Notes: generated by a model from the letters alone, not told the origin. A stretch of 64,000 bases of DNA from Burkholderiales bacterium 8X (GCA_902506565.1 LR732703.1:4016709-4080708), one strand, 5' to 3'. Positions 42,724-54,010 are shown, numbered from the stretch's first letter. Numbers and translations are program-made.

Positions 42724-43926
42724 CGCTTGGCGGCGCAGGAAGGCGGGGATCTCGAAATCGTCCATGCCGCCGTTCGACAGCGCATCGACCTTGGCAGCCG
42801 CCATCGTCCGATTGGTCCGCCAGACGCTGGGCACCGCCATGCCGTCGTAGTTCATGTTGCCCGCGCCGGCGGTCTGCTGCGCACCGCCCAGATGCGGCAC
42901 GCCGAACGGGATGTTGTCGGTGCCGGTGCGGATGACCTCCAGCGTCGGCGCCTGGCGACGTGCGTCCTGCCGCGACAGCCCGGTCGCGACCACGGTCACG
43001 CGCATCTCGTCGCCCAGGTTGTCGTCGTAGGCGGCGCCGTAGATCACATGGGCATCCGGCGAGGCATACGCGCGGATGGTATTCATCGCGAGCTTCGACT
43101 CGTTCAGCTTCAGCGAATTCTTCGATGCGGTCACCAGCACCAGCACGCCCTTGGCACCCGAGAGGTCGATGCCTTCGAGCAGCGGGCAGGCCACGGCCTG
43201 CTCGGCGGCGATGCGCGCACGGTCGGGACCCGCGGCCGATGCGGTGCCCATCATGGCCTTGCCCGGTTCGCCCATCACGGTCCGCACGTCCTCGAAGTCG
43301 ACGTTCACGCCGCCGTACTCGTTGATGATTTCCGAGATGCCGCCGACCGCGTTCTTGAGCACGTCGTTGGCATGCGCGAAGGCTTCGTCCTGCGTCACGT
43401 CCTCGCCCAGCACGTCGAGCAGCTTTTCGTTGAGCACCACGATCAGCGAATCGACGTTCGCCTCCAGTTCGGCCAGCCCCTGGTCCGCGTTGGTCATGCG
43501 CCGGCCGCCTTCCCAGTCGAAGGGCTTGGTCACCACGCCCACGGTCAGGATGCCCATCTCCTTGGCGACCCGAGCGATCACCGGCGCCGCGCCGGTACCG
43601 GTGCCGCCGCCCATGCCGGCCGTGATGAACAGCATGTGCGCGCCGTCGATCGCAGCGCGGATGTCATCCACCGCGGCTTCGGCCGCATCGCGGCCCTTCT
43701 CCGGCTTGCTGCCTGCGCCCAGTCCGTTGGTGCCCAGCTGGATGGTGCGGTGCGCATTGCTGCGCGAAAGTGCCTGCGCATCGGTGTTCGCGCAAACGAA
43801 CTGCACGCCCTGCACGCCCCGCTCCATCATGTGCGCGACCGCATTGCCGCCGCCGCCGCCCACGCCGATCACCTTGATCATGGTGCCCTGGTTGAATTCT
43901 TCGATCTCGATCATTTCGATGGCCAT
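42718..43926 (-). CDS. ftsZ: Cell division GTPase FtsZ
   Basis: Tubulin homologue of 402 residues that forms the Z ring. The GTP-binding tubulin signature GGGTGTG lies at 106-112. The T7 loop NVDFEDVRTVM supplies catalytic Asp. The C-terminal conserved peptide DDFEIPAFLRRQAD, which binds FtsA and other partners, ends the protein. The start is the ATG at 43926 giving MAIEMIEIEEFNQGTMIKVIG; an open frame back to 44157 runs through the upstream repeat region and is rejected. It lies 276 bp after ftsA, an unusually wide spacer for this cluster. Confidence 0.97.
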   Translation of the reverse strand: MAIEMIEIEEFNQGTMIKVIGVGGGGGNAVAHMMERGVQGVQFVCANTDAQALSRSNAHRTIQLGTNGLGAGSKPEKGRDAAEAAVDDIRAAIDGAHMLFITAGMGGGTGTGAAPVIARVAKEMGILTVGVVTKPFDWEGGRRMTNADQGLAELEANVDSLIVVLNEKLLDVLGEDVTQDEAFAHANDVLKNAVGGISEIINEYGGVNVDFEDVRTVMGEPGKAMMGTASAAGPDRARIAAEQAVACPLLEGIDLSGAKGVLVLVTASKNSLKLNESKLAMNTIRAYASPDAHVIYGAAYDDNLGDEMRVTVVATGLSRQDARRQAPTLEVIRTGTDNIPFGVPHLGGAQQTAGAGNMNYDGMAVPSVWRTNRTMAAAKVDALSNGGMDDFEIPAFLRRQAD

Positions 43927-44111
43927 GTCTAACTCCTGAAAATGTGCAGTTGCCGTGTGGGAAAAAAGTAGTTGTTGTCGCGAAGCAGAAATCATTTCTT
44001 GCAACCTGGCGGCCCCGTCCGTCGCCATCGCTCGTTGAAGTGCCGCGAAGGACTCCCCCGAGCCAATGAAATTGAACCGATGTTCATACGCGCGGGCCCC
44101 CTTCCAGCGAA

Positions 44112-44175
44112 CACCGCGGATCCGGCTCCGCCGGTCCGCAGGTGTTGCCCCCTGCAAGGGGGTTGGCGAAGCGAC
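44112..44175. repeat. Inverted-repeat element in the ftsA-ftsZ spacer
   Basis: Two adjacent dyads: CACCGCGGATCCGGC against GCCGGTCCGCAGGTG (44112-44144), then CCCCCT/AGGGGG with a 3-nt loop (44148-44162). The composition resembles dispersed intergenic repeats I associate with Variovorax-type genomes. The rest of the 276-bp spacer (43927-44202) shows no gene. Confidence 0.6.
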
Positions 44176-44202
44176 ACGAAGTGCGCGAAGACTGGGGATG
44201 CA

Positions 44203-45432
44203 TCAAAAGTTCCCCACGATGAAGTCCTTGAAGCGCCCGAAGGCCGTCTTCACCGAACCGTTCTTTTGCGCGACCTTGAAGCCGCGCAGCCGCGCGTACC
44301 GGGCTTCCTCGAGCAAGCCCATCACGGTTGCGGCACGGGGCTGGGCCACCATGTCCGACAGCGCGCTCGAATACTTCGGAATCCCGCGGCGCACCGGCTT
44401 CAGGAAGATGTCCTCGCCCAGCTCGACCATGCCCGGCATCACGGCGCTGCCGCCGGTCAGCACCACGCCGGAAGACAGCACTTCCTCGTAGCCAGACTCG
44501 CGCACCACCTGCTGCACCAGCGAAAAAATCTCTTCGACCCGCGGCTCGATCACGCCGGCCAGCGCCTGCTTGCTCAGCATGCGCGGACCGCGGTCGCCCA
44601 GCCCCGGCACCTCGACCTGGGTGTCCGGGTCGGCCAGCAGTTGCTTGGCGAAGCCGTTCTCGACCTTGATGTCCTCGGCGTCCTTGGTCGGCGTGCGCAA
44701 GGCCATCGCGATGTCGCTGGTGATGAGGTCGCCGGCGATCGGGATCACCGCGGTGTGCCGGATCGCGCCGTTGGTGAAGATCGCGACATCGGTGGTGCCG
44801 GCGCCGATGTCCACCAGCACCACGCCCAGTTCGCGCTCGTCCTCGGTCAGCACGGCCTGGCTGGAGGCGAGCGGGTTCAGCATCAGCTGGTCGACCTCGA
44901 GCCCGCAGCGGCGCACGCACTTGATGATGTTCTCGGCCGCGCTCTGGGCACCGGTCACGATGTGCACCTTGGCCTCGAGCCGCATGCCGCTCATGCCGAT
45001 CGGTTCCTTGACGTCCTGGCCGTCGATCACGAATTCCTGCGGCTCCACCAGCAGCAAACGCTGGTCGCTCGAGATGTTGATCGCCCGGGCGGTCTCGACC
45101 ACGCGGGCCACGTCGGCCTGGGTGACTTCCTTGTCCTTCACCGCGACCATGCCGCTCGAATTGATGCCGCGGATGTGGCTGCCGGTGATGCCGGTGTAGA
45201 CCCGGCCGATCTTGCAGTCGGCCATCAGCTCCGCTTCTTTCAGAGCCTGCTGGATGCTCTGCACGGTGGCGTCGATGTTGACCACCACGCCGCGCTTGAG
45301 TCCGTTGCTCGGCGCGATGCCGAGCCCGGCCAGCTTGAGCTCGCCGTTGCCCAGCACCTCGGCCACCACCACCATCACCTTGGCAGTGCCGATGTCGAGA
45401 CCGACGACGAGATCTTTGTATTCCTTGGACAT
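44203..45432 (-). CDS. ftsA: Cell division protein FtsA
   Basis: Actin-like ATPase of 409 residues that tethers FtsZ to the membrane. The phosphate-1 motif VVGLDIGTAKVMVVVAE is at the N-terminus. The 1C/SHS2 domain covers about 85-165. Phosphate-2 is VLVDIGAGTTDVAIF and the adenosine motif is VVLTGGSAVMPG. A C-terminal amphipathic helix (TAFGRFKDFIVGNF) serves as membrane-targeting sequence. The start at 45432 gives MSKEYKDLVVG. It lies 31 bp downstream of ftsQ. Confidence 0.97.
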   Translation of the reverse strand: MSKEYKDLVVGLDIGTAKVMVVVAEVLGNGELKLAGLGIAPSNGLKRGVVVNIDATVQSIQQALKEAELMADCKIGRVYTGITGSHIRGINSSGMVAVKDKEVTQADVARVVETARAINISSDQRLLLVEPQEFVIDGQDVKEPIGMSGMRLEAKVHIVTGAQSAAENIIKCVRRCGLEVDQLMLNPLASSQAVLTEDERELGVVLVDIGAGTTDVAIFTNGAIRHTAVIPIAGDLITSDIAMALRTPTKDAEDIKVENGFAKQLLADPDTQVEVPGLGDRGPRMLSKQALAGVIEPRVEEIFSLVQQVVRESGYEEVLSSGVVLTGGSAVMPGMVELGEDIFLKPVRRGIPKYSSALSDMVAQPRAATVMGLLEEARYARLRGFKVAQKNGSVKTAFGRFKDFIVGNF

Positions 45433-45463
45433 GAAGCTCCTCTTCGCTTTCTGTTCGCTGCTG

Positions 45464-46246
45464 CTACTTCTTCTTGGGGTCGGAAACGACCGTGGTGACG
45501 CCGCGCATGCGCAGCGCATAGCCTTCGTTGTGGCGCAGGTCGGCGCCTTCGATCGCATCGATGCCGCGGCCGTACTGCCGGGCCACCGGTGCCACCGTCT
45601 TCAAGAACCGCTGGGTGCGCGCGGCCACGTCCTCGCCGCGCCCGCGGCCGAGTTCGAGCACCGCGCCGGTGTCGAGTTCGACCCGCCAGCTGCCTCGACT
45701 GGTGAGCGTCAGCTGCTCGATCTCCAGCTCCAGCGGCTGGAAGATCGGCACCAGCACCCGGTACATGCCGAGCACCTGCCCGGCCTGCTCGGTGGGGCCG
45801 GAAAGCCGCGGCAGCACCTGGTCGATCTCGGCCACGTTGGCATCGAAGACCTCGCCGAAGCCGTTGATGAGGCGCGACTCGGCCTCGTCGCCCCAATGCG
45901 CGACCGGCACGTGTTCGGTCAGCGTGGCGCGCAGCTTGTTCGGGAACTCGCGCCGCACCACCGCCTTGCGGACCCAGGGCACCGACTCGAAGGCCGCGCG
46001 AGCACGGCCCAGGTCGACCGTGAAGAAGTTGCCGGCCAGCTGGGGCGCGACATTGGCACGCAGCGTGACGGCGTTGTTGTGCGTGACGTCGCCGTCGACC
46101 TTGATGCCGGCGAGCGGGAAGAAGGGTTGGCGCAGCACCCACCAGGCGCCCGCCGCGCACAGCATCAGCACGAAGGCGGCGAACACCAGGCTCGCGGTCA
46201 CGTTCATGAGCTTGACGTCGAAGGGGACGGGGATGCTGGAAGCCAT
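45464..46246 (-). CDS. ftsQ: Cell division protein FtsQ
   Basis: Bitopic divisome protein of 260 residues that links early and late division proteins through FtsB/FtsL. A short cytosolic tail and a TM helix (about 15-38) precede a periplasmic POTRA domain (PLAGIKVDGDVTHNNAVTL) and the beta domain (WVRKAVVRREFPNKLRATLTEHVPVAHWG). The ATG at 46246 overlaps the ddl stop by one base (TGATG). The longer open frame upstream is ddl out of frame. Confidence 0.95.
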   Translation of the reverse strand: MASSIPVPFDVKLMNVTASLVFAAFVLMLCAAGAWWVLRQPFFPLAGIKVDGDVTHNNAVTLRANVAPQLAGNFFTVDLGRARAAFESVPWVRKAVVRREFPNKLRATLTEHVPVAHWGDEAESRLINGFGEVFDANVAEIDQVLPRLSGPTEQAGQVLGMYRVLVPIFQPLELEIEQLTLTSRGSWRVELDTGAVLELGRGRGEDVAARTQRFLKTVAPVARQYGRGIDAIEGADLRHNEGYALRMRGVTTVVSDPKKK

Positions 46247-47235
46247 CAGGCACCCGCTTTCGAATCGAGCGTGGCCGTGGCCAGCACCCGGAGGCAGAGC
46301 TGCTCGTAGCCGATGCCCGCGGCCCGCGCCGACATTGGCACCAGCGAATGGCTGGTCATGCCAGGCGAGGTGTTCATCTCGAGCAGGAAGGGCTTGCGGT
46401 CGCTCGCGCGGATCATCAGGTCGGCCCGGCCCCAGCCGCGGCAGCCGAGCTGGTGGTAGGCCGCCAGCGAAATGCGGCGGATCTCCTGCTCCTCGGCCTC
46501 GGGCAGGCCGCTCGGGCAGTGGTACTTGACGTCGTCGGTGAAGTACTTGTTCTGGTAGTCGTAGGCGCCCTCGGGTGCGGCGATGCGCACCACCGGCAGG
46601 GCCTCGGCCGCGAGGCCGCTGCCCAGCACGGCGCAGGTGACTTCCTCGCCCTCGACGAATTCCTCGCACAGCACGTCGGCGTCGTAGCGCACCGAGAGCG
46701 CGACCGCGTCGAGCAACTGGCGATCGGCCTCGTCGGAGGATGGCGAAGCAGCCACCTTGGTCACGCCGATCGACGAACCCTCGCGCGGCGGCTTCACGAT
46801 CAGCGGAAGCCCGAGCAGCTTCGCGGCCGCGAGGATCTGCTCGCGGCTCTGCTGGTCGGGCGCAAGCCGCAGGTAGCGCGGCGTCGGCAAACCCTCGGCC
46901 TGCCAGATGCGCTTGGTCATGACCTTGTCCATGGCCACGCTCGACGCCATCACGCCCGAGCCGGTGTAGGGAATGCCCAGCAGCTCGAGCGCACCTTGCA
47001 CGGCGCCGTCTTCGCCGTGCCGGCCGTGCAGCGCCACGAAGGAGCGGCTGAAACCTTCATTGCGCAACTCGACCAGGTCGCGCCGCGCCGGATCGAAGGC
47101 ATGCGCATCGACGCCTTGCGAACGCAATGCCTCCAGCACGCCGGCGCCCGACATGAGCGAGATCTCGCGCTCGGCCGAATCGCCGCCGCAGAGCACCGCG
47201 ACCTTGCCGAAAGACTTCGGATCGATGTCGTTCAA
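46246..47235 (-). CDS. ddl: D-alanine--D-alanine ligase
   Basis: ATP-grasp enzyme of 329 residues making D-Ala-D-Ala for Mur[25 protein letters not shown] opens the family pattern. [35 protein letters not shown] holds substrate-binding residues. [15 protein letters not shown] and [24 protein letters not shown] give the ATP and metal sites. It is of DdlB type by its position inside the dcw cluster. It overlaps murC by 4 nt (ATGA). Confidence 0.96.
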   Translation of the reverse strand: MNDIDPKSFGKVAVLCGGDSAEREISLMSGAGVLEALRSQGVDAHAFDPARRDLVELRNEGFSRSFVALHGRHGEDGAVQGALELLGIPYTGSGVMASSVAMDKVMTKRIWQAEGLPTPRYLRLAPDQQSREQILAAAKLLGLPLIVKPPREGSSIGVTKVAASPSSDEADRQLLDAVALSVRYDADVLCEEFVEGEEVTCAVLGSGLAAEALPVVRIAAPEGAYDYQNKYFTDDVKYHCPSGLPEAEEQEIRRISLAAYHQLGCRGWGRADLMIRASDRKPFLLEMNTSPGMTSHSLVPMSARAAGIGYEQLCLRVLATATLDSKAGA

Positions 47236-48731
47236 ATCGATCTCCCTTCACGCGTGTAGCGCTCGGGCTTGCCCGAGCCATCGATGCCGTTGCCGTCCGC
47301 ATTGCCGTACTCGACCACGCGCGACGGCACGCCGCCGATCGAGCCCGCGCCCATGCAGATCACGACGTCGCCTTCGCGCGCGTTGTCGAGGATGGCGAAA
47401 GGCATGGCCGAGATGTCGTCGACGAACACCGGCTCGACCTTGCCGGCGATCCGCAGCGCCCGGGCCAGCGAGCGGCCGTCCGCGGCCACGATCGGCATCT
47501 CGCCGGCCGCGTAGACCTCGGCCAGCAGCACCGCGTCCGCCTGGCCGATGACCTTGACGAAGTCCTCGAAGCAATCGCGGGTGCGGGTGTAGCGATGCGG
47601 CTGGAAGGCCAGCACCAGCCGGCGGCCCGGAAAGGCGCCGCGCGCCGCCGCGATGGTGGCCGCCATCTCGACCGGGTGGTGGCCGTAGTCGTCGATCAAG
47701 GTGAAGCTGCTGCCGCCCGAGCTGCTCGCGACGTCTGCGCCGCCGTTCGGCTTGCCGACCCGGACTTCGCCATAGCGCTGGAAGCGCCGCCCGACGCCGG
47801 TGAAGTCCGCCAGGCCGCGCTGCACCGCTTCGTCCGGCACGCCGAGCTCGACGGCCACCGCGATCACCGCGAGCGCATTGCGCACGTTGTGCTCGCCCGG
47901 CAGGTTGAGCACGATGTCGAGATCGGGCAAGGTGACGCCGTTGCGGCGCTGCGCCGTGAAATGCATCTGGGCGCCGACGGCGCGGACGTCGACCGCACGC
48001 ACCTGGGCCTCCGGGCCGAAGCCGTAGCTCGTGACCGGGCAGGACACCTCGGGCACGATCTGCCGTACCGCCGCGTCGTCGGTGCAGAGGATGGCGACGC
48101 CGTAGAAGGGCATCCGATGCAGGAAATCGACGAAGGCCTTCTGCAGCTTCGCGAAGTCGTGCCCGTAGGTCTCCATGTGGTCGGCATCGATGTTCGTGAC
48201 CACCGCCATCACCGGCAGCAGGTTCAGGAACGAGGCGTCGGATTCGTCCGCCTCCACCACGATGTAGTCGCCGCTGCCGAGCTGCGCATTCGCGCCGGCG
48301 CTGTTGAGCCGGCCGCCGATCACGAAGGTCGGGTCGAGCCCGGCGGCGGCCAGCACGCTCGCGACCAGGCTGGTGGTGGTCGTCTTGCCATGCGTGCCCG
48401 CAATCGCGATGCCCTGCTTGAGGCGCATCAGCTCGGCCAGCATCATCGCGCGCGGCACGACCGGGATGCGTTTCTCGCGGGCCGCGACGACCTCGGGATT
48501 GTTCGGCTGCACCGCGGTCGAGGTGACCACCGCATCCGCGCCCTCGATGTTCGATGCGTCGTGGCCGACGAAGGTCTTGATGCCGAGGCCGGCCAGGCGG
48601 CGCAGCGTGGTGCTGTCGGCGAGGTCCGAACCCGAGATCGAATAGCCCAGGTTGAGCAGCACCTCGGCGATGCCGCTCATGCCCGAGCCGCCGACGCCGA
48701 CGAAATGGATGTTGCGGATGGCGTGCTTCAT
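47232..48731 (-). CDS. murC: UDP-N-acetylmuramate--L-alanine ligase MurC
   Basis: Mur ligase of 499 residues adding L-Ala to UDP-MurNAc. N-terminal Rossmann motif [23 protein letters not shown]-loop [38 protein letters not shown], and C-terminal [14 protein letters not shown] with [11 protein letters not shown] are all present. It is slightly longer than E. coli MurC because of a short Gly/Ser-rich insert ([14 protein letters not shown]) before DDYGHHP. The ATG at 48731 overlaps the murG stop as ATGA. Confidence 0.97.
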   Translation of the reverse strand: MKHAIRNIHFVGVGGSGMSGIAEVLLNLGYSISGSDLADSTTLRRLAGLGIKTFVGHDASNIEGADAVVTSTAVQPNNPEVVAAREKRIPVVPRAMMLAELMRLKQGIAIAGTHGKTTTTSLVASVLAAAGLDPTFVIGGRLNSAGANAQLGSGDYIVVEADESDASFLNLLPVMAVVTNIDADHMETYGHDFAKLQKAFVDFLHRMPFYGVAILCTDDAAVRQIVPEVSCPVTSYGFGPEAQVRAVDVRAVGAQMHFTAQRRNGVTLPDLDIVLNLPGEHNVRNALAVIAVAVELGVPDEAVQRGLADFTGVGRRFQRYGEVRVGKPNGGADVASSSGGSSFTLIDDYGHHPVEMAATIAAARGAFPGRRLVLAFQPHRYTRTRDCFEDFVKVIGQADAVLLAEVYAAGEMPIVAADGRSLARALRIAGKVEPVFVDDISAMPFAILDNAREGDVVICMGAGSIGGVPSRVVEYGNADGNGIDGSGKPERYTREGRSI

Positions 48732-49789
48732 CGGGCCAGCTCCTCGCACGCCTTCACGATGGCATCGACCGCATCGGTCTTCTGCATGGCCTTGGCCTTG
48801 ATGGCGCGCTCGAGCAGCGCGCCGCGGTCGGTCTTCTGTAGCAAGTCGGCAAGCAATTCGGGTGTCAGGTCGGTTTGTTGAACGAGCCAGCCACCACCCG
48901 CGTCGACCAGAAAGTGAGCGTTGGTGGTCTGGTGGTCGTCCACGGCAGATGGGAAAGGCACGAACAGCGCAGCTGCGCCAACGGCCGCGATCTCGGTCAC
49001 CGTGCTGGCGCCGGCGCGGGCCACGATCAGGTCGGCCTCGGCGTAGGCACGGGCGGTGTCCTCGATGAACGGGGTGAGCTCGCCTTCGACGCCGGCGGCG
49101 GCGTAGTTGGCACGCAGCTCGTCGATCTGCTTGGCGCCGCTCTGATGAACCACGCTCGGCCGCAGCGCCGGTGCGATGCGGGCAAGCGCCTGCGGCACCA
49201 CCGAGTTGAGCGCCTTGGCACCCAGGCTGCCGCCGACCACCAGGAGCCGCAGCGGCCCGGTGCGTCCGGCGAAGCGCTCGGCTGGCGACGGCTGCGACAG
49301 GAAGTCGGCGCGCAGCGGATTGCCGATCCAGTGCCCGGTCTTCATCACGCCCGGAAAGGCCGTGAAGACCCGGTCGGCGACGCTCGCCAGCACCTTGTTG
49401 GCGAGGCCCGCGACCGAGTTCTGCTCGTGCAGCACCAGCGGCTTGTAGAGCAGCACGCTCATCATTCCGCCTGGGAAGGTGATGTAGCCGCCGAGGCCCA
49501 GCACCACGTCGGGCGCAACCCGGCGCACCACCCGGATGCTCTGCACGAAGGCGCGCAGGAGCCGCATCGGCAGCAGCGCGAAGGTCATCAGGTTCTTGCC
49601 GCGCAAGCCGCCGAACTGCACCGGCTCGAAGGCGAAGCCGCGCGGCGGAACCAGCTTTTCTTCCATGCTGCCGGGCGCGCCCAGCCAATGCACCCGCCAG
49701 CCACGCTCGCGCAGGGCCTCGGCCACGGCCAGCCCCGGGAAGATGTGGCCGCCGGTGCCGCCCGCCATGACCAGCGCGGTGCGGCTCAT
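48728..49789 (-). CDS. murG: UDP-GlcNAc:lipid I N-acetylglucosaminyltransferase MurG
   Basis: GT28 enzyme of 353 residues that converts lipid I to lipid II on the inner face of the membrane. The glycine-rich loops [19 protein letters not shown] and [24 protein letters not shown], and the C-domain [19 protein letters not shown] and [34 protein letters not shown] are diagnostic. The start at 49789 overlaps the ftsW stop (ATGA). Confidence 0.97.
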   Translation of the reverse strand: MSRTALVMAGGTGGHIFPGLAVAEALRERGWRVHWLGAPGSMEEKLVPPRGFAFEPVQFGGLRGKNLMTFALLPMRLLRAFVQSIRVVRRVAPDVVLGLGGYITFPGGMMSVLLYKPLVLHEQNSVAGLANKVLASVADRVFTAFPGVMKTGHWIGNPLRADFLSQPSPAERFAGRTGPLRLLVVGGSLGAKALNSVVPQALARIAPALRPSVVHQSGAKQIDELRANYAAAGVEGELTPFIEDTARAYAEADLIVARAGASTVTEIAAVGAAALFVPFPSAVDDHQTTNAHFLVDAGGGWLVQQTDLTPELLADLLQKTDRGALLERAIKAKAMQKTDAVDAIVKACEELAR

Positions 49790-51078
49790 ACCCGGCCTCC
49801 CCGCATCAGCACGCGGTTCTCGTAGTCGATGCGCAGCACCACCGCCAGCGCCACCACGTTCATCAGGATGGCCGAGCCGCCGAAGCTCATCAGCGGCAGG
49901 GTCAGGCCCTTGGTCGGCAGCGCGCCGAGGTTCACGCCCATGTTGATGAAGGCCTGGAAGCCGATCCAGATGCCGATGCCCTGCGCGGCAAGGCCCGAGA
50001 ACACGCGGTCGAGCGCGATCGCCTGCCGGCCGATGTGCATGATCCGGCGCGTGAGCCACAGGAAGAGGCCGATGGCCAGCAGCACGCCGACCAGGCCGAA
50101 CTCCTCGCCGATCACGGCCAGCAGGAAGTCGGTATGGGCTTCGGGCAGCCAGTGCAGCTTCTCGACGCTGCCGCCCAGGCCCACGCCGAAGATCTCGCCG
50201 CGGCCGATCGCGATCAGCGAATGCGAGAGCTGGTAGCCCTTGCCGAGCGCATGCTCCTCGCTCCACGGATCGAGGTAGGCAAAGATGCGTTCGCGCCGCC
50301 AGGAACTCGAGGCCACGATGGATGCGAAGGCGGCCACCACCAGGGTCGCGATCACGAAGAACATGCGGGCATTGACTCCGCCCAAAAAGAGGATGCCCAT
50401 CGCGATCACCGCGATCACCATGAAGGCGCCCATGTCCGGCTCGGCCATCACCAGCATGCCGACCACCAGCACTGCAAAGCCCATCGGCGCCACCGCGCGG
50501 AAGAAGCGCTCCTTGAGTTCCATCTTGCGGACCATGTAGCTGGCCGCGTAGAAGATCATCGCCAGCTTGGCCAGCTCCGACGGCTGGAAGCGCATGAAGC
50601 CGAGCGGCAGCCAGCGCCGCGCGCCGTTGACGTTGATGCCGATGTGCGGAATCAGCACCAGCACCAGGAGCAGCAGCGACGCGATGAAGATCCAGGGCGC
50701 GAATCGCTCCCAGGTCGACATCGGCACCTGGAAGGCCAGCAGGGCAGCCACCAGCGCGATGCCCACGGAGGCCGCGTGACGCGTGATGAAGAAGGCCGGG
50801 CCGTAGCCGGCGCGCACGAAACGCGGGTTGTCCGGCATCGCGATCGATGCCGAATACACCATCACCAGGCCCCAGGCCAGGAGCGCGATCGTGACCCAGA
50901 CCAGCGCCTGGTCGAAGCCCAGCACCCGGACCGGCGCGGCCTTGGTCTGGGTCATGCCGGCGCTGCCGAGATGCACCGGCAAGGTCATCGGCATGGCGTC
51001 GGACTGGCCCTGCCGGCGACCGAAGCCGCCGAGGAATCCGAAGAGGCCGCTGCCACGGCGGTCGGGTGTGGCGCTCAT
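49786..51078 (-). CDS. ftsW: Septal SEDS glycosyltransferase FtsW
   Basis: Polytopic SEDS protein of 430 residues that polymerises septal glycan with FtsI. It has a cytosolic N-terminal extension of about 55 residues with a Gly/Arg-rich stretch, then about ten TM helices. Family landmarks are [95 protein letters not shown] and [17 protein letters not shown], each seen as short pieces in order. It overlaps murD by 4 nt at its start and murG by 4 nt at its end. Confidence 0.95.
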   Translation of the reverse strand: MSATPDRRGSGLFGFLGGFGRRQGQSDAMPMTLPVHLGSAGMTQTKAAPVRVLGFDQALVWVTIALLAWGLVMVYSASIAMPDNPRFVRAGYGPAFFITRHAASVGIALVAALLAFQVPMSTWERFAPWIFIASLLLLVLVLIPHIGINVNGARRWLPLGFMRFQPSELAKLAMIFYAASYMVRKMELKERFFRAVAPMGFAVLVVGMLVMAEPDMGAFMVIAVIAMGILFLGGVNARMFFVIATLVVAAFASIVASSSWRRERIFAYLDPWSEEHALGKGYQLSHSLIAIGRGEIFGVGLGGSVEKLHWLPEAHTDFLLAVIGEEFGLVGVLLAIGLFLWLTRRIMHIGRQAIALDRVFSGLAAQGIGIWIGFQAFINMGVNLGALPTKGLTLPLMSFGGSAILMNVVALAVVLRIDYENRVLMRGGRV

Positions 51079-52811
51079 CGGGCCGTCTCCTGGTGGGCCA
51101 GGGCCGCTTCGCGAAAGGCGCGGGCACGGTCCTCGTAGTCCTTGAACATGTCGAAGCTCGCGCAGGCCGGCGAGAGCAGCACGGCGTCGCCGCCCTGTGC
51201 ATGGCCGGCGGCCAAGGCGACGGCCTCCGCCATCGAAGCGGCAGGCAGCAGCGGCACGCCGGTCGATTCCAGCACCTCGCGGATCAGCGGTGCATCGCGC
51301 CCGATCAGGACCACGGCGCGCGCATGGCGACGAACCGGATCGGCGAGCGGGCCGAAGTCCTGGCCCTTGCCTTCGCCGCCGAGGATCACGACCAGCCGGC
51401 GGTCTTCGCCGAGTCCGGACAACGCGGCGACGGTCGCGCCGACGTTGGTGCCCTTGCTGTCGTCGAAATATTCGACCTCGTCGATGACCGCGATCGATTC
51501 GACCCGGTGCGGCTCGCCGTGGTATTCACGCAGGCCATACAGCACCGGCCCGAGCTGGCATTGCGCCGCATGGGCGAGCGCGAGAGCCGCCAGCGCGTTC
51601 AACGCGTTGTGCCGACCGCGAATGCGAAGCGCATCGGCCGGCATCAGGCGCTGGATGTGGACCTCTTCGTCCTCCGCGGCACCGCGCTTGCGCTTCTGGG
51701 TTTCGTCCGCCTCCAGCGCGCGCACCAGCCAGCCCATGCCGTTGATGCGCTCGATGCCCCAATCCCCCGGCCGCGTCGGCATGCCGGCGCCGAAGGTCTG
51801 CCAGCTGCGCTGCACGCGGGCCTTGGCGAACTTGCCGGTCTTGGTGGGCGCGGGCAGCATCGCCATCACCCGCGGGTCGTCGCGGTTGAGCACCATCAGG
51901 CCGGCGCTGCCGAAGACGCGCGCCTTGGCGCCGGCATAGGCCTCGAGGTCGCCGTGCCAGTCGAGGTGGTCCTGCGTGACGTTGAGCACCACGGCGGCCG
52001 TGGGTTCGAAGCCCTGCACGCCGTCGAGCTGGAAGCTGGAGAGCTCGAGCACCCAGACCTGCGGCAGCGTGCCGGCGTCGAGGTGCGCGGCGAGCGTGTC
52101 CAAGAGGGTCGGGCCGATGTTGCCTGCGACCGCAACGGTTTTGCCGGCGCGCTCGACCAGCTGGCCGGTGAGCGCGGTGACGGTGGTCTTGCCGTTGGTG
52201 CCGGTGATGGCGAGCACCACTGGCGCGTAGCCGCGCTCCGCGGGAACTGGCGGAACCGGGGCTGTGAGCTCGGAAGCCCGGTCGTCGGTTTCGGGGCCTG
52301 CTTCAGGTTCTGCTTCGGGCTCGGCTTCTGCTCCAACTTCCGGCTCGGCTTCCGGTTGACGCTCGAGTTCGGCGCGGGCCGAAGCGAGTTCATCGTCAAC
52401 GCTCGGTGCATCGACCTCCATCGCTTCCTCCGACTTGTCGGTCTCGGCGGGCTGGTCGTCATCGGGCGTCCGAAGGTCGGCCAACGCACGCGCGAACAGG
52501 TCGAGTTCTCCGCCCACTACGAGGCCCATCGCCTTGGCGGCATCGACCACCGGCGCGATCGCGGCCGGCGACAAGCCGGGCGATCGGTACACCGCGCGAA
52601 TCAGCGTGCCCTGGACCAATGCCTCGCCGAACGGGCCGCCGACAAAAGCCGCGGCCGGCACTTCCGACTGCAGCGCTGCAAGCTGCGGCGGCGCCTCGCG
52701 GCTGTCCGCCACGGTGACCCGGGCGCCGTGCCGCGCGCACCAGCGCGCCATCGCCAGGCCGGAGGCTCCCAGGCCGAGGACGAGCACATCGAGGTCGCGC
52801 AGGTGCTTCAT
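51075..52811 (-). CDS. murD: UDP-N-acetylmuramoylalanine--D-glutamate ligase MurD with acidic insert
   Basis: Mur ligase of 578 residues adding D-Glu; typical MurD has about 440-510. The Rossmann N-domain is [16 protein letters not shown], the P-loop is GTNGKTT at 204-210, and [52 protein letters not shown] and [22 protein letters not shown] complete the family set. Residues about 113-192, between the N- and central domains, are a Glu/Ala/Pro-rich acidic insert with repeated EAEPE units. A smaller charged insert ([16 protein letters not shown]) lies in the central domain. The ATG at 52811 gives the family start; an upstream open frame lies within mraY. Confidence 0.95.
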   Translation of the reverse strand: MKHLRDLDVLVLGLGASGLAMARWCARHGARVTVADSREAPPQLAALQSEVPAAAFVGGPFGEALVQGTLIRAVYRSPGLSPAAIAPVVDAAKAMGLVVGGELDLFARALADLRTPDDDQPAETDKSEEAMEVDAPSVDDELASARAELERQPEAEPEVGAEAEPEAEPEAGPETDDRASELTAPVPPVPAERGYAPVVLAITGTNGKTTVTALTGQLVERAGKTVAVAGNIGPTLLDTLAAHLDAGTLPQVWVLELSSFQLDGVQGFEPTAAVVLNVTQDHLDWHGDLEAYAGAKARVFGSAGLMVLNRDDPRVMAMLPAPTKTGKFAKARVQRSWQTFGAGMPTRPGDWGIERINGMGWLVRALEADETQKRKRGAAEDEEVHIQRLMPADALRIRGRHNALNALAALALAHAAQCQLGPVLYGLREYHGEPHRVESIAVIDEVEYFDDSKGTNVGATVAALSGLGEDRRLVVILGGEGKGQDFGPLADPVRRHARAVVLIGRDAPLIREVLESTGVPLLPAASMAEAVALAAGHAQGGDAVLLSPACASFDMFKDYEDRARAFREAALAHQETAR

Positions 52812-52813
52812 GG

Positions 52814-53992
52814 CTAGCGCAGCTTCAGGGTCGAAAGGCCCACGAGGCACAGCAGCATCGTGATGATCCAGAAGCGCACGACGACCTGCGTCTCGCGCCA
52901 TCCGCTCTTCTCGAAGTGATGGTGCAAGGGCGCCATCTTGAGCACGCGCCGGCCTTCGCCGAAGCGCTTCTTGGTGTACTTGAAGTACATCACCTGCGCC
53001 ATCACCGAGATCGCCTCGACCACGAAGATGCCGCCCATGATGAAGAAGACGATTTCCTGGCGCACGATCACGGCGATGGTGCCGAGCGCGCCGCCGAGGG
53101 CGAGTGCGCCGACGTCGCCCATGAAGACCTGCGCCGGATGCGTGTTGAACCACAGGAACGCGAGGCCCGCGCCCGCCATCGCGGAGCAGAACACCAGCAG
53201 TTCGCCCGACCCGGGGATGTTGGGGAAGAGCAGGTAGCGCGAATACACGGCGCTACCGGTGACATACGCGAAGACGCCGAGCGCCGAGCCGACCATCACG
53301 ACCGGCATGATCGCGAGCCCGTCGAGCCCGTCCGTCAGGTTGACCGCATTGCTCGCGCCCACGATCACCAGGTAGGTCAGGATCACGAAGCCGATGCCGC
53401 CGAGCGGATAGCTGATCTCCTTGAAGAAAGGCACCAGGAGATTGATCTTGGGCGGAAAGCTCAGGTCGAATCCGGAACGAACCCAGGCGAAGAAGAGTTC
53501 CAGCACGCGCCAGTTGGAGCTCTCCGAGATGCTGAAGAGCAGGTAGAAGCCCGCGATCAGCCCGACCACCGACTGCCAGAAGTACTTTTCGCGCGAGCGC
53601 ATGCCTTCCGGGTCCTTGCGCACCACCTTGCGCCAGTCGTCGACCCAGCCGATCGCGCCGAAGCCGAGCGTGACCCACAGCACGATCCAGACGAAGCGGT
53701 TCGACAGGTCGAACCAGAGCACGGTGCCGAAGGCGATCGAGAACAGAACCAGCACGCCGCCCATGGTCGGCGTGCCGCTCTTGGTCAGGTGCGTCTCCAT
53801 CGCGTAGCCCCGCACCGGTTGCCCGATCTTGAGCGCCGTGAGGCGGCGGATGACCCACGGGCCGGCCACCAGGCCGAGCACCAGCGAGGTGAGCGCGGCC
53901 ATCAGCGCGCGGAAGGTGAGGTACTGGAACACGCGCAGGAAACCGAATTCCGGCGAGAGCGTCTGCAGCCACTGGGCGAGGCTCATCAGCAT
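52814..53992 (-). CDS. mraY: Phospho-N-acetylmuramoyl-pentapeptide transferase MraY
   Basis: Polytopic transferase of 392 residues making lipid I from UDP-MurNAc-pentapeptide and undecaprenyl phosphate. Ten TM helices are expected. Active-site motifs are [30 protein letters not shown] with the Asp pair, [13 protein letters not shown] and the [21 protein letters not shown]-terminal box. It follows murF by 18 bp and precedes murD by 2 bp. Confidence 0.97.
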   Translation of the reverse strand: MLMSLAQWLQTLSPEFGFLRVFQYLTFRALMAALTSLVLGLVAGPWVIRRLTALKIGQPVRGYAMETHLTKSGTPTMGGVLVLFSIAFGTVLWFDLSNRFVWIVLWVTLGFGAIGWVDDWRKVVRKDPEGMRSREKYFWQSVVGLIAGFYLLFSISESSNWRVLELFFAWVRSGFDLSFPPKINLLVPFFKEISYPLGGIGFVILTYLVIVGASNAVNLTDGLDGLAIMPVVMVGSALGVFAYVTGSAVYSRYLLFPNIPGSGELLVFCSAMAGAGLAFLWFNTHPAQVFMGDVGALALGGALGTIAVIVRQEIVFFIMGGIFVVEAISVMAQVMYFKYTKKRFGEGRRVLKMAPLHHHFEKSGWRETQVVVRFWIITMLLCLVGLSTLKLR

Positions 53993-54010
53993 GAGGTGAA
54001 AGTGCGCGGC

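Noticed and set aside
43927-44157. 77-residue N-terminal extension of FtsZ
   Set aside because: It reads through the inverted-repeat spacer; FtsZ family N-termini begin at MAIEMIE-type sequence as at 43926.
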